In this document: positions 47,843 to 57,342 of the stretch, piece by piece
Position numbering within the stretch: the first letter of the stretch is position 1
Layout of the letters: each line of letters starts with the position of its first letter
From: JACVRW01 sp963739095
GTDB lineage: Bacteria; Actinomycetota; Thermoleophilia; Solirubrobacterales; Thermoleophilaceae
Length of the DNA: 64,000 bases
Direction of reading: 5' to 3'
Assembly: GCA_963739095.1 (NCBI GenBank)
Contig: CAVTZF010000020.1
Coordinates: forward strand, 463,202 to 527,201
Notes under the pieces: generated by a model
Told to the model about the DNA's origin: nothing
The model's input: the letters and a program-made list of their open reading frames with translations, nothing else
Databases searched by the model: none
Program-made: the position numbers and the translations under genes

Positions 47843-48841
47843 GACCGCCGTGTGAACGGCGCATCCGCGTGGGCATGTGCCGTAGAGAAATCCCCGCAAA
47901 ACGAGAGGTTCAGGACGGCGTCGGTTGGTCGGGCGCCGCCGCGAGTTTCACGCTCGTGGACCCGTGGTGGACCCGCGCGATACGCCGTGAATGTGCCGCC
48001 AGTGGACCGAGCATGTCCGGGCGCGGAGCTCGTCGGTGACGGACGCGATCGCTCCCGATCGGCTTGCGGGTAGTTGGCAGCGTTCCAGGGGCGCGGCCCG
48101 CTACACGCCCGAGATGGACGATCCGCGAGAGCACCGGACGCGCGGGCCGGCACTCCTGCATCCGCTGACGTAAGCGCGCGTCTGACAGAGGCGCGCGCAC
48201 GCCTCTTCCTCGTCCGACGCGAGCGCGTTCGGGAGACGTCCCGCGCTACTGCTTCCGTCGAAGAGCAGCACTGTAGCCCATGGCGACGGCTGCCAGCGCG
48301 CGCCAGCCGCTGACGGCTGGCGCGAGTTCGAACGCGCGTTGGGGGCGGCGTCCCATCGTGTGGCTGACATTTCAGGGAAAAAAACGCGGACGGCGAGGAC
48401 GATCCCCTACCCGCCAAGGTGAAGGCGGTGCAGCTCGACTCAACTGGCGAGGGCCTCCTCGGGGAGGCTCGAAGGGGACACGGACAACGACAAGCCTCGG
48501 TCCGTCTCTGCCGGTCTCGTTACCACCCTGTTGCCACCCGTCTCGCGAGCGACCCGTCCCCTGGCCGGCGTACGGCTGCCCTCCGACCGATGCTTAGCGA
48601 TAGATCGCCGCGGGGACCACGAGCAGGTGGCTCGCCTCATCAGCGCCTGAGCATCACACGGACCGCCGCCGAAGTTCTACGACGAGTGGGACATCCTCGA
48701 ATCGAGGATGACGCGGTGGTCGTCTCGAGTGGGCCCTACGGGCCCGCTGTCCCGGTCTCGCTCCCTGTACCGAGGAGCAGCGAGCCCGGGACGGAACTTG
48801 GAGCGCTCGTACACCACGGGCGGGGACGCTTACCTTCAGGC
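47843..48841. other. About 1 kb without a convincing gene; contains a strong hairpin
   Basis: All open frames here look like random GC-rich reading. A perfect 11-bp stem with a CTGA loop (48299-48309 with 48314-48324) is the one clear structure. The sequence tggacccgtggtgg at about 47958 recurs near 53648, also beside tRNA-derived sequence. Confidence 0.6.
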
Positions 48842-50350
48842 CTAAGGGATCGCGGCGAATCCGGTCAACAGGAACACCTCGTCATCCGACGCGGGCGGCA
48901 CCGGCGATGCCGGGCCCGCAGCGGCGGCCTTCGGGACCGAGTAGAGGTCCGACTGCCAGAGTGGTTCTCCGTTGCGCCCTGGCGCTGGCGTCAGGCTGGC
49001 GTAGCGCGCCTCAGCGTCGGTGATCTGCTGCGCCACATCGAAGAGTTGATAGTAGTTGGATCGCAGTCGCTCCAGCCATCTCGCGTACCACACGATGCCC
49101 TGGCTCCTGACATCGCCGGGATCACCGTCCTCGAGCAGCTGATCGGTCTTCTCGAGTATTCGGAGCGTGACGATCTCCTGGCACCAGAGACAGAAAGGGG
49201 GGTCCCCATCGCGAAGGTCGGCCCCGCTCTCATCGGTGTAGGTACCGTCCGCGTTCGCGGTGAGATCCTCGGCGTCGATTTGCGTGAACTGGAAGTTGTC
49301 GTGCTCCCCATTCATCAGGCAACGGTACTCGGAGTGCCACACCCCGAGGTGGACGCCTCTCCCGCCCACCCAGAGCCACCCGACCAGCGGCGACGGCGCT
49401 TGGCCGCTCGCGGTCCGCCCATGCCAACCGCACGGCGACAGGTGAACCCAGGGAACATCGTCCACACGATCGGAGTACGTGAGGTTCGACAACGAGAACA
49501 CGCTCGACGTCGCGGGATCAACAGGAAGGGATGCTCCGCGGCTGCGCATTCGTTGCATCTAGAGTCGCCGCGATGCCGACGGTCGGCCTCGCTGGGGGGG
49601 TCGCCCCTCCTGCTTTCATTCGTCGAGCTCGAGTTCTTTGATGTACTCGTCCTGCAGGAGAGCGAAGGCGTGGCTGAACTCGTGAAGCTCATTGACACCA
49701 AAGGCGACCCGTACCTGGCTCGGGTCGGGGGCTGGGCGCGACACCGGCCTGGCGAATCCGCTCAGGCGCTCGTCTACGCTCGAGTCTACTTCCGAGCGAA
49801 CTAGGAAGGCGACGACCAGATTGCGATACACGTCTCGAAGCTCGTCGCTTGTGATGTCCTGGGTCGATGGGCCGATGTCGAGATTCGAGGGATAGCGGCG
49901 CGTGCTGGCGTTGGCGAACGTGTCAACGCTCTCCCAGAAGGCCTCCATGAACACCGCGCCAGCGGTGTCGTCCTCTTTCCACCACTCGAAGAGGATAGAG
50001 CCGCCGTCGGGGCTCGTGAGGCATCCGTAGTAGGACCCGCCATTCGGCGACGCGCCCTGGTTGGATGGCGTATAGAGCGCGCGGACTCGCATGCAGCCGG
50101 CGAACACGTCGTACACCTTGATCTCGTAGAACGTCTTCAGCCAGTCCTCGAGCGCATCACGGAAGTCCGACGCCGCGGTCTAGCCGTCTCCAAGAATGAT
50201 GACGTCGATCAGCCGCTGCTCGTCGATCTGCACGGTCGCGCCCGGGCGGCGAATATCAGGTATTCGCCGGTCCTCCCAGTTGGGGCGACCGAGCTCATAG
50301 CGGATCTTCCTGCCGGCGAGCGGCGTTTGAGTGATCGTTCGGTCGGCCAC
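48842..50350 (-). pseudogene. M64-like zinc metallopeptidase, interrupted
   Basis: Reading from GTG at 50350: LIDVIILGDG, then a TAG (50182-50180) exactly where M64 peptidases have Tyr in GDGYTAAE, then TAASDFRDALEDWLKTF. Next comes the metal site NELHEFSHAFALLQDEY (HExxH plus Asp-Glu), and after a disrupted stretch (49560-49620) NLTYSDRVDDVPWVHL, YRCLMNGE and PPFCLWCQEIV, which match the C-terminal half of the family. So the whole gene is recognisable but carries one nonsense codon and at least one indel or stop. M64 enzymes are secreted IgA-peptidase-like proteins; no signal peptide is seen here. Confidence 0.65.
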
Positions 50351-50362
50351 GGTCGCCTCGCT

Positions 50363-50904
50363 CTAGTCGAAGGTCATCGGGGCGCGCAACACCCTGACGC
50401 TCTCGGCCGCGAACGAATCGTTCGGATTCGATCTCTGGAATGGCGGATCCAACGCACCACCGTGGCGGACCTCCACTTGTAGCCCGGAACGCATGGCCTC
50501 CATCAGCAGCGGCAGCATCGTCAGGAAGAACGGCCTGTCCGCTGTTTCGAGGTCCATGGTGAACCAGGCGCGAACCGCGCCGGTCTTGATCCAGTCCCCC
50601 GGCTCGTCCGGGCTCTCTGTCAGGCTGAACCACAATCGGGCGGTCCCAGTCGTCTCGGCCTCGACAGTTCCGACGTATCCAATCGTCACCAGACTCACCT
50701 CCGGTGTGTTTGCTTCGAGGCACTCCGCCAGGTTGATTTGTTCCGCTGCAATCAGATCTACGATCCTGTCGAGGTTTGCCTGAGCAAGCTCGCGCGGTTT
50801 TCCCGTGAGAGTGGGGGGGGTCCGTCCGGATCCAGATCTTCTTCCAGGTCGCGCTTCTGACCCCTCAGATTCGAGAGTCGAAGCTCGATATCTTCACAGG
50901 CCAT
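50363..50904 (-). CDS. Hypothetical protein upstream of the M64-like gene (one frameshift)
   Basis: Start ATG at 50904 has AAGGAGA just upstream. The N-terminal coiled-coil ACEDIELRLSNLRGQKRDLE leads to an eight-G homopolymer (about 50813-50820) where the frame must shift; it then continues KPRELAQANLDRIVDLIAAE and the beta-rich VTIGYVGTVEAETTGTARLW. Total about 178 residues. It is 12 bp upstream of the peptidase and probably forms a two-gene unit with it. Family unknown. Confidence 0.55.
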
Positions 50905-51111
50905 GCTCGTCTCCTTCATCCGAGCCCTCTGCACGTCCCCGTGCTGATCGGCTCGACCGTGGCGGCCCGCGCTGCGTCCTAGGGAAGCTACCACTCGAGG
51001 GAGGTGCTGCTGTACGTAGCCCGTAGAACTTGAGGACGGCGGTCCTCCTGCTCCGTCCGCAGCCGCTGACAGCGTTCGGGGCGACCTCGCCAGATCGAAA
51101 GGAGAACCGCG

Positions 51112-51393
51112 GTGAAGGGAAGCGCATCGGCCGAGCAGGCCGTTACGAACAGTGAACGCCCGCTGCCGCCGCGCGTGCAGGAGGCGCTCGGGCGCTGCTC
51201 AACCCTGTTGAAGCGGCTGCCCCCGCGCGCGCCTTCGCGGGCGACCCCGTGGCCCGCCGGTCTGGCGCAGGGGCGCGAGAAGACTTCCATCAGGTTTCGT
51301 CGCCGCGCTCACCGTGGGTCGCGAGGCGTCGAGCCGGGCTGCAGCGCGCGCGCCCGGCGCTCGGATCGTCGAGAGCACGAGCTAGAGGCGTGA
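51112..51393 (+). pseudogene. Possible IS256-type transposase N-terminal scrap
   Basis: A GTG start with AAAGGAG 7 nt upstream gives KGSASAEQAVTNSERPLPPR and VQEALG, which resembles the start of some actinobacterial Mutator/IS256 transposases (ERPLPxRVQEALGEL). After that the frame is not transposase-like. The rest of the 50.9-51.67 kb gap holds nothing else I can support, apart from a 7-bp inverted repeat (CATCGTG ... CACGATG) near 51580-51600. Confidence 0.3.
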
Positions 51394-51672
51394 TCCGGGG
51401 GTGCTAGACCCTTGGGCTCCGGCGCGAATCGCCTGAGATCGTCTCTCTGCGCGTCGTCGTCCCGGCGGGAGGTCGCCCGCGTTGACGCTGCCGTAGATCT
51501 CCTTCACCTGCGCCTCGGCGATGCTCACCTGTGACCTCCGTCGGTCGCCTCGGGGTCGGGACGTACAGCCCGGCGCGCCATCGTGCCCCACCCACGATGG
51601 GCGGGGAATACCCTGCGGGGACCGGGGGGTCCTTGGACGTAGGAACCGGGCCACACAGTGAGAGGAGAAGTC

Positions 51673-52464
51673 GTGAGCAACGAAAAGCACGACGCCCGCA
51701 CGGACCGAGGCGACGACGCCCTGCTCGGCGAGGCGACCGAGCCCCACCGCGATCGGGCACGACGCCCGGCTGCGGCCCGACGGTTGGCCGCCGGCATCCT
51801 CGCCCGGCTCACCTACTCGAACGTCGCCGCCACCCTCGCGTTGTTCGTCGCCCTCGGCGGTACGGCGACCGCCGCCATGCTCGCGCGCGACAGCGTCGGG
51901 TCGGTGCAGATCAAGAAGGACGCCGTCCGCTCGCCGGAGATCCAGGCGGACGCGGTACGCAGCCCGGAGATCCGGGCGGACGCGGTCCGCAGCTCGGAGA
52001 TCCGCGACGAGAGTATCCGCCTCGATGACATCGCGCCCGCTGCGCGCACGGCGCTCGACGCGCCCCGCGTGCGGATCGCCGAGAACCCCGAGGTCTTCGC
52101 GCCGCGCTGCACCGGGCCGCTGGAGTTCTGCTCGAACCTGCTGTCGGTCGTGCTGCCCCCGGGCAACTGGCTGGTGCAGGCCAAGTTCGGCCTGCGCGAC
52201 AACGGGTCATCCCAGATCGGGTTCCCCTTCTGCGGCCTCGTTCAGAGCGACACCACCGTCCTGGACGGTGCACACGTCGAGGCCCTGGACGACCGCTTTC
52301 GGGTTGGCAGCAGCGAGGTCATGGTGCTGAGCGACGTCGTGACCGACGTGGCGGCCGCCACGAGGGTCGCGCTGCGCTGCGACACGAACCCGGCGACCGA
52401 CCTGCTCGTGGTGGACGACATCAAGATCACGGCGCTGGAGGTGGGGCCCGTCACCGGTCCATGA
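51673..52464 (+). CDS. Thermoleophilia-type surface protein with Ser-Val-x-Ser-x-x-Ile repeats
   Basis: A 263-residue protein: basic N-terminus, one membrane/signal helix (RLTYSNVAATLALFVALGGT, about residues 46-65), then four imperfect 10-residue repeats (DAVRSPEIQA, DAVRSPEIRA, DAVRSSEIRD, ESIRLDDIAP), then a beta-rich C-terminal domain with paired cysteines (PRCTGPLEFC). This architecture is frequent in Solirubrobacterales-type genomes; function unknown. GTG at 51673 is chosen because AGGAG lies 6 nt upstream; GTG at 51658 is possible. Confidence 0.78.
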   Translation: MSNEKHDARTDRGDDALLGEATEPHRDRARRPAAARRLAAGILARLTYSNVAATLALFVALGGTATAAMLARDSVGSVQIKKDAVRSPEIQADAVRSPEIRADAVRSSEIRDESIRLDDIAPAARTALDAPRVRIAENPEVFAPRCTGPLEFCSNLLSVVLPPGNWLVQAKFGLRDNGSSQIGFPFCGLVQSDTTVLDGAHVEALDDRFRVGSSEVMVLSDVVTDVAAATRVALRCDTNPATDLLVVDDIKITALEVGPVTGP

Positions 52465-52518
52465 CGTGCGATCTGCCGCGCGGCACGTAAGGTCCCACCG
52501 TGGACGTCATCAGCGATC

Positions 52519-53289
52519 TCATCGCGGCCGGCCCGACGCTAGCGCCCCTCCGCGAGTCAGAACCACGACAGTTCGGGATCGCGTTGCGGCGATGCCGCTG
52601 CGCTGGTCGGCGCTGAGCGCCGCGGGCAGCTCGACGAGCGCCAGCGGGTTGCCCGCCGCCGCCTCCACGAGCGCGGCTGCAGCGACAGGCGCGAGGTCCG
52701 GCGCCACCTGTCCGAGCAGCTCGATCGAGGCGCCGGCGTCGAACGGGCCGAGCCGCAGGGCGGGAAGCCCCAGCCGCTCGAGCGCGGGGTCGACGGGGTC
52801 GCGGACCGCCACGGCGACGGCGAGTGAGCCGCCCGCGCGGCGCGCCACATACAGGACGCACTCACGCGAAGCGGCGTCGAGCCACTGGAGATCGTCGACG
52901 ACCGCCACGACGGGCCGCTGCGCCGCCGCCGCGCGCAGCAGGCCGAGCGTCGCGACGCAGACCGCGAGCCGGTCGCCGGGCGCCGGCGGCCCGAGCGCGA
53001 GCGCGGCGGCGAGCGCCGCCGTCTGCGCGTCCGGCAGCGCGTCGATATCGCCGGCGATGGGGGCGAGGAGATCCGAGAGCGCGGCGAACGCGAGCTCCGC
53101 TTCGGTCTCGACACCGCGCGCCCGCAACACGGTCAAGCCGTCGCCGCACCGGTCCACCAACGCGTCGAGGAGCGTCGTCTTGCCGATCCCCGCATCGCCG
53201 TGCAGGACAAGTGCACGCCCATCGCCGGCACGCAAGCTGTCGAGCAACTCGTCGAGCCTGCCGAGTTCAGCGGCCCGGCTGACGATCAT
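52519..53289 (-). pseudogene. LuxR-type ATPase regulator, truncated to its N-terminal domain
   Basis: From ATG at 53289: RAAELGRLDELLDSLRAGDG, Walker A HGDAGIGKTTLLDAL, Walker B VVAVVDDLQWLD, and AAGNPLALVELPAALSADQR, closely paralleling the intact regulator at 39182. The chain then loses homology and stops after 256 residues; the TPR middle and HTH (about 650 residues) are absent, and the downstream DNA is occupied by another gene. A deletion relic; a free-standing ATPase domain is unlikely. Confidence 0.75.
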
Positions 53290-53813
53290 CGGGGCGAATG
53301 ATCGCAGCCGCGGTCGGATCCATCTCGCGCGCCAGCGCCGCGTTGCGTCACCAGCGAGCGTCTCCGGCCGTGCGCCTGGGGTGCCCGCTTGGGACGAAGG
53401 GCGAGCGCGCCACCGTTGCACGCCTGGACAAGCGCAATGCTGACAAAGCGGGGCGGGGAGGGCGGATCTGACCGGCTCGCGGCTCCGAGCGCGCTGGACG
53501 TCTTGCCCGGCGGCGGCGACAAGCGCTTGGTCATGCGCGGCACCGGCAGCGGCGTGCGGGGCCGCAGCTCCGCCGCATCGTCATCGAGGCGGATGGATCG
53601 GGAGTCGTTCTGCTTACTCCGCGCTTCGCCACGAGTGGGCTCGCTTGTGGACCCGTGGTGGCCCTCGAAGGGGGTCGATCAGGCGCGCGGCGTGGAGTCC
53701 GTTCCCGCTCTGTACCTGGGATAACAGCGTCTCAATGACCGCACGACGACGTGGATTGCGGCTCGGCCTCTCCGGGCGACCGCGAGAACCGGCATTCCGC
53801 TGCCGAACTGCGA
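53290..53813. other. About 520 bp without a supported gene
   Basis: Open frames here show no recognisable protein. The motif tggacccgtggtgg at about 53648 repeats a sequence found at about 47958. Confidence 0.5.
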
Positions 53814-53886
53814 TAGCTCCGGATGGATTCGAACCATCGACCTCACGATTATGAGTCGTGCGCTCTAACCGCTGAGCTACGGAGCC
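53814..53886 (-). tRNA. tRNA-Met (anticodon CAT)
   Basis: Complete cloverleaf on the minus strand: 7-bp acceptor stem GGCTCCG/CGGAGCT with a G-U closing pair and discriminator A, D-arm with AGCTCAGCGGTTAGAGC, anticodon arm CACGA-CTCATAA-TCGTG, and T-arm GATGGTTCGAATCCATC. CCA is not encoded. CAT could also be a tRNA-Ile2 with lysidine; the sequence alone does not settle this. Confidence 0.92.
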
Positions 53887-53972
53887 GGGAGTGGGGGAGA
53901 GTGTAGAGCGGGAGTGGGTTTGCGCGGGATCGGCGCTCCTCCGGTGGGAGGGCCGGCGGGACCTCGGGGAGG

Positions 53973-55043
53973 GCTAACTGTAGGACCTAGCTAGGTTGTT
54001 CCGCTCGCTGAGGCGGGCGATGGGCGGTTTGTGGCTGAGGGCGCCGTGTGGTCGGCGATGGTTGTAGGTCCAGAGCCAGCCGTCAAGGGTGGCGGTGCGC
54101 TCGGCGCTGGAGCCGTAGATGGCGCCGTAGGCCCAGCCGGCGAGCAGGGTGCGGATAAAGCGCTCTGCTTTGCCGTTGGTGCGGGGCCGGTAGGGCCGGG
54201 TGCGGAGGTGGCGCAGCCCGAGCGCGCGGCAGGCGAGCGCGTGGATGGTCGAGCGGTAGCAGGCGCCGTTGTCCGACATGACGCGCTCGACGTTGATGCC
54301 GTGGCGGCGATAGAAAGCGACGGCGCGGCGCAAGAAGGCGGCCGCGGTCGTTGCTTTCTCGTCGCGTAGCACCTCGACGTAAGCGAGCCTGGTCGCGTCG
54401 TCGACGCAGACGTGCACGAACTCCCAGCCGCCGGTGTGGCGGCGAACACCGAGAGCGTCAGCCTGGCGAGGCGTGCCGCGCTTGCGGCCGGTGACCCTGT
54501 GGCCAGCGCCTTGGGTGATCTTGCCGAGCTTCTTGATATCGACATGCAGCAGCTCGCCGGCCCGGCGGCGCTCGTAGCGGTTGGGCGGCTCGGGCGGCTC
54601 GAGCCGCGAGAGCTTTCCCAGCCCGATCCGCGTCAGCACCGCCGACACGGTCGAGAGCGCCATCCCCAAGCAGAACGCGATCTCAGCCCCGGTCATGCGC
54701 AACCGGCGCAGCGCCGCGATCAACTCGACCCGCTCCGCGGGCGTGCGGTGCGGGATCGAGCGGGGCGCCGAGGAGCGATCAAGCAGCCCGGCCTCGCCCT
54801 CGGCGCGGTAGCGCCCGACCCACTTCGAGCAAGTGCGCTCGCTGACTTCGGCCGCCGCGGCGGCCTTCGTCAGCGACCACCCCTGATCGACAACCCGGCG
54901 CACCATCCGCCGCCGCTGGTTCAGACTGAGCGCCGCGTTAGCGTGAAGCTTCATCCGGTGTCCTCCTTGAGACTGGTGGCCTTAGACACCTCCAGCCTCC
55001 AAGGGGGCCCGGATGAACAACCTGCCTAGGAACTACAGCTAAC
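53973..55043 (-). mobile_element. Complete IS481-family insertion sequence with target duplication
   Basis: The element spans 53979-55037 (1059 bp) and is bounded by imperfect inverted repeats TGTAGGACCTAGCTAGGTTG and, at the right end on the minus strand, TGTAGTTCCTAGGCAGGTTG. Both ends are flanked by the 6-bp direct repeat GCTAAC (53973-53978 and 55038-55043), a target-site duplication. The transposase is intact, so the insertion looks recent. Confidence 0.92.
53974..54954 (-). CDS. IS481-family transposase
   Basis: A 326-residue DDE transposase. The N-terminal helix-turn-helix domain (WSLTKAAAAAEVSERTCSKW) is followed by a linker and the catalytic core with Asp in LLHVDIKKLG, Asp in RVMSDNGACY and Glu in TNGKAERFIR. 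The C-terminus YNHRRPHGALSHKPP is typical of the family. The reading frame runs to the very tip of the inverted repeat: its TAG stop (53976-53974) lies in the duplicated target sequence outside the element. Confidence 0.93.
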   Translation of the reverse strand: MKLHANAALSLNQRRRMVRRVVDQGWSLTKAAAAAEVSERTCSKWVGRYRAEGEAGLLDRSSAPRSIPHRTPAERVELIAALRRLRMTGAEIAFCLGMALSTVSAVLTRIGLGKLSRLEPPEPPNRYERRRAGELLHVDIKKLGKITQGAGHRVTGRKRGTPRQADALGVRRHTGGWEFVHVCVDDATRLAYVEVLRDEKATTAAAFLRRAVAFYRRHGINVERVMSDNGACYRSTIHALACRALGLRHLRTRPYRPRTNGKAERFIRTLLAGWAYGAIYGSSAERTATLDGWLWTYNHRRPHGALSHKPPIARLSERNNLARSYS

Positions 55044-55227
55044 CGTCCCCTGGCTGCCCTTTACCGCCCTCGGAGCCCCGGGGAGGAGCCTCGGCGCCGT
55101 AGCTCCGGCGCGGCCGGCGCTCCGGGGTGGGCTCGCCCCTGACTGCCGTGGCGGGCTGCGGGGGAGCGGCTGTCGCCCGTTACCCCCGCGCCACGGCTGC
55201 CGTTTTGGCCGGCTTCGCGGGGGTGGT

Positions 55228-55890
55228 GTGCTCACAGGAGGCCCTGGCAAGGACGCGGTCTGCGATACCGCCGGTGCGGACACGATCATGGTGAAGGACG
55301 GTGAGGCCGACATGGCTGGCTGCACTGCGGGCAAGGACACCGTGGTGGCGGACCGGCTCGATTTCGTGGCGGGCGACTGCGAAACGATTCGCCGGCGGGG
55401 CCCGATCGGTGTGCTGCCGGTCGCGCTCGACGCGGACACCGAGTTCGACGTCCCGTGGTTCTTTGTCCTCGGCTGCCCGATGGACGGCCCGAAAGTCTGC
55501 GTCGGCGAGCTCAGGGTGCGGCGTCCGCAGCCGCCCAAGGCTGAGAAGCCGCGGGGACTGATGGTGTCCAAGCCGTTCCGAGTGCCGCGCGGACGGCTGA
55601 CCTCGGTGACGGTAAACCCGCCATACCCGGACGTGGACCAGGCCTTGGATTGGGGCGTGAGGGCGGTCACGATCACCGACTGCCTTCAGGGAGACGTGTG
55701 CGGGCGGACCGGACGCTGCGACCGCCCGCGCCCTACGAAGGCGAGTAGCCGGGGGGCACCCCGCAGAAACCCCGTCGGACGTAGCCACACCCTTTCCACA
55801 TGCGTGTGCGAAGACCGGGCCGGGTCACGGCAGCCCGAGCATCTCCGTGACGAGCATGTCAAGGGGCTCGCTGCTGTCGCCAGGGAGTAG
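55228..55890 (+). pseudogene. C-terminal fragment of an RTX-like repeat protein
   Basis: GGPGKDAVCDTAGADTIMVK, ADMAGCTAGKDTVVADRLDF and VAGDCETIRR are the end pattern of actinobacterial secreted proteins with hemolysin-type nonapeptide repeats. Only this tail is present; the many GGxGxD repeats and signal peptide expected upstream are missing, and the IS481 copy lies 185 bp upstream. The last 60 residues (after about 55740) are probably not genuine. Confidence 0.5.
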
Positions 55891-56068
55891 TGCCGAGGAG
55901 CTGGTGGAGGAAAACCCCTACGCCGACGAGGCGTACCTGTTCCTCGTAGGGGCGTCCCGGCAGGGGTTCACCATCCACCGCGAAGCCTTTACCGGCGCGC
56001 ACTTGCTCACTGAAGACCACCTCGCGGTGATGCTCGACAAGCTGCGCTTAGAAGTGATCGTTGATTAG
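55847..56068 (+). CDS. Hypothetical protein, 73 residues
   Basis: Small acidic frame with AEELVEENPYADEAYLFLVG and HLAVMLDKLRLEVIVD, which looks protein-like. It overlaps the dubious end of the RTX-like frame. No family recognised; the stretch from 56069 to 56426 has no supported gene. Confidence 0.4.
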   Translation: MTSMSRGSLLSPGSSAEELVEENPYADEAYLFLVGASRQGFTIHREAFTGAHLLTEDHLAVMLDKLRLEVIVD

Positions 56069-56426
56069 CCTGCGGCATCTGCTCGCCTACTAACTGAAAC
56101 AAGGACGCGGATCATGTGCCGCTGCTTCTCGGATGGAGGAGCACCAAGCGCGATGGATCGGCCTCCTCTGACGCCTGCTCCGCCACAGCGAAGCAGGTGT
56201 CTACGCGAGATCGATCGGCGCTCTCGGAGGTCGTCCGCAGCAGGCGCGTGTGGCGGTGGCGCGGACGCGCTCGCAATCACGCGGGAGGGGAAGTCGGCCG
56301 GCGCAGTTGCCACGACATGGGAGCGGTGGCACTACGACGGGCGCCTCCGCGCTTGCGCGATACCCGAAAGAAGCTGCGGATCACCGCGCCCTCGGTTCGC
56401 GCGACGGGTCGGAGGGACCGCCCGCG

Positions 56427-56909
56427 CTAGTCGAGTTCCACGACAAGCGCTGCGAGGTAGAGCGCGAAGGCTCCCCAGGTGGTGAGGGCGCGAATCCAGG
56501 TGAGCTCGAGGTTGCGCCGGCGTCCCGCTTCCCAGTCTCCCGGCATCGAGTCGGGATTCCAAGCCAGCATCACGTCGTAGTGCGGTTCCGCCAGCCTGTT
56601 GGACACGAGCAGGGGCCCAGCGACGGTGAGGGCGAGGCCGATTGCGGTGAGCACGAAGGGTGTGGCGCCTGGATCATCGCCGAGGGCGACAAGCGCGGCG
56701 ATCGGAGCGAGACCATCGCGATCACTGCGACGTAGTTGAACGGAGCGTGCCGGGCCGTGGGCAGGAAGGCTCGTAGGAGGCGGGAGGAAGTCGTGGCCGT
56801 TCATCGCCGCGAGCATTGGGTGCATGACCAGGTTCAGCATCGCGAACAGACCTGACCAGAGACCGGTGAGCACCACGCTGGCAACGAGCGCCCACGCTGC
56901 GACTGTCAT
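56427..56909 (-). CDS. DUF1772-type membrane protein (two compensating frameshifts)
   Basis: From ATG at 56909 (GGAG 8 nt upstream): four membrane segments, with LWSGLFAMLNLVMHPMLAAM, then in another frame LLRAFLPTARHAPFNYVAVI, then VLTAIGLALTVAGPLLVSNR, EPHYDVMLAWNPDSMPGDWE and RALTTWGAFALYLAALV. This is the DUF1772/anthrone-oxygenase-like membrane family. Indels near 56790 and 56705 cancel each other. Function unknown. Confidence 0.65.
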   Translation of the reverse strand: MTVAAWALVASVVLTGLWSGLFAMLNLVMHPMLAAMNGHDFLPPPTSLPAHGPARSVQLRRSDRDGLAPIAALVALGDDPGATPFVLTAIGLALTVAGPLLVSNRLAEPHYDVMLAWNPDSMPGDWEAGRRRNLELTWIRALTTWGAFALYLAALVVELD

Positions 56910-57342
56910 TGGCACCCACTCCACGGAGCGGGTCACCAGGAACGCAGGCTCGCGCCGTCTGACGTGGGGTGGGTTCATGTTTGAGGCGTCTCGCTGGCGT
57001 TGCTTGCGAACGGAAAGGGTGTGCGGGCGGTCGAGCGCGTGATGGCCGGAGTCGATGCTCGGCCACGGTCGGCGGCAGCCGCTGCGCCGAAGAAGCGGTC
57101 ACCGAAGGCAAACGCAGCCAGGGGCACGAGGAGGCTGACGAGGGCAAGCGACAGCGAGAACGTCAGGCCGGCGTTCCCGGTCGGTGTCTCGAAGAGCTTG
57201 AAGGCGTCGATGTTGGCGTTTGAACGAGCCCCGTGACCGATGTCACGGAATACATCCGTCTGCCCCGTCGTCTCTAGGCCTACAACAGCCGTCCACCCGC
57301 GCCCTTGTGGGTCGGACGCAACAAGGACGAGGAGAAGGTGGC

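Noticed and set aside
47743..48417. Minus-strand frame covering the tRNA fragment
   Set aside because: It reads through tRNA-derived sequence and is Arg/Ser-rich with no family similarity.
48419..49804. 461-residue plus-strand open frame
   Set aside because: Antisense to the M64-like gene and to non-coding DNA; Arg-rich without motifs.
51382..51747. Minus-strand open frames upstream of the surface protein
   Set aside because: A short stretch (SIAEAQVKEIYGSVN) looks protein-like but has no start, ribosome binding site or family; not enough to call a gene.
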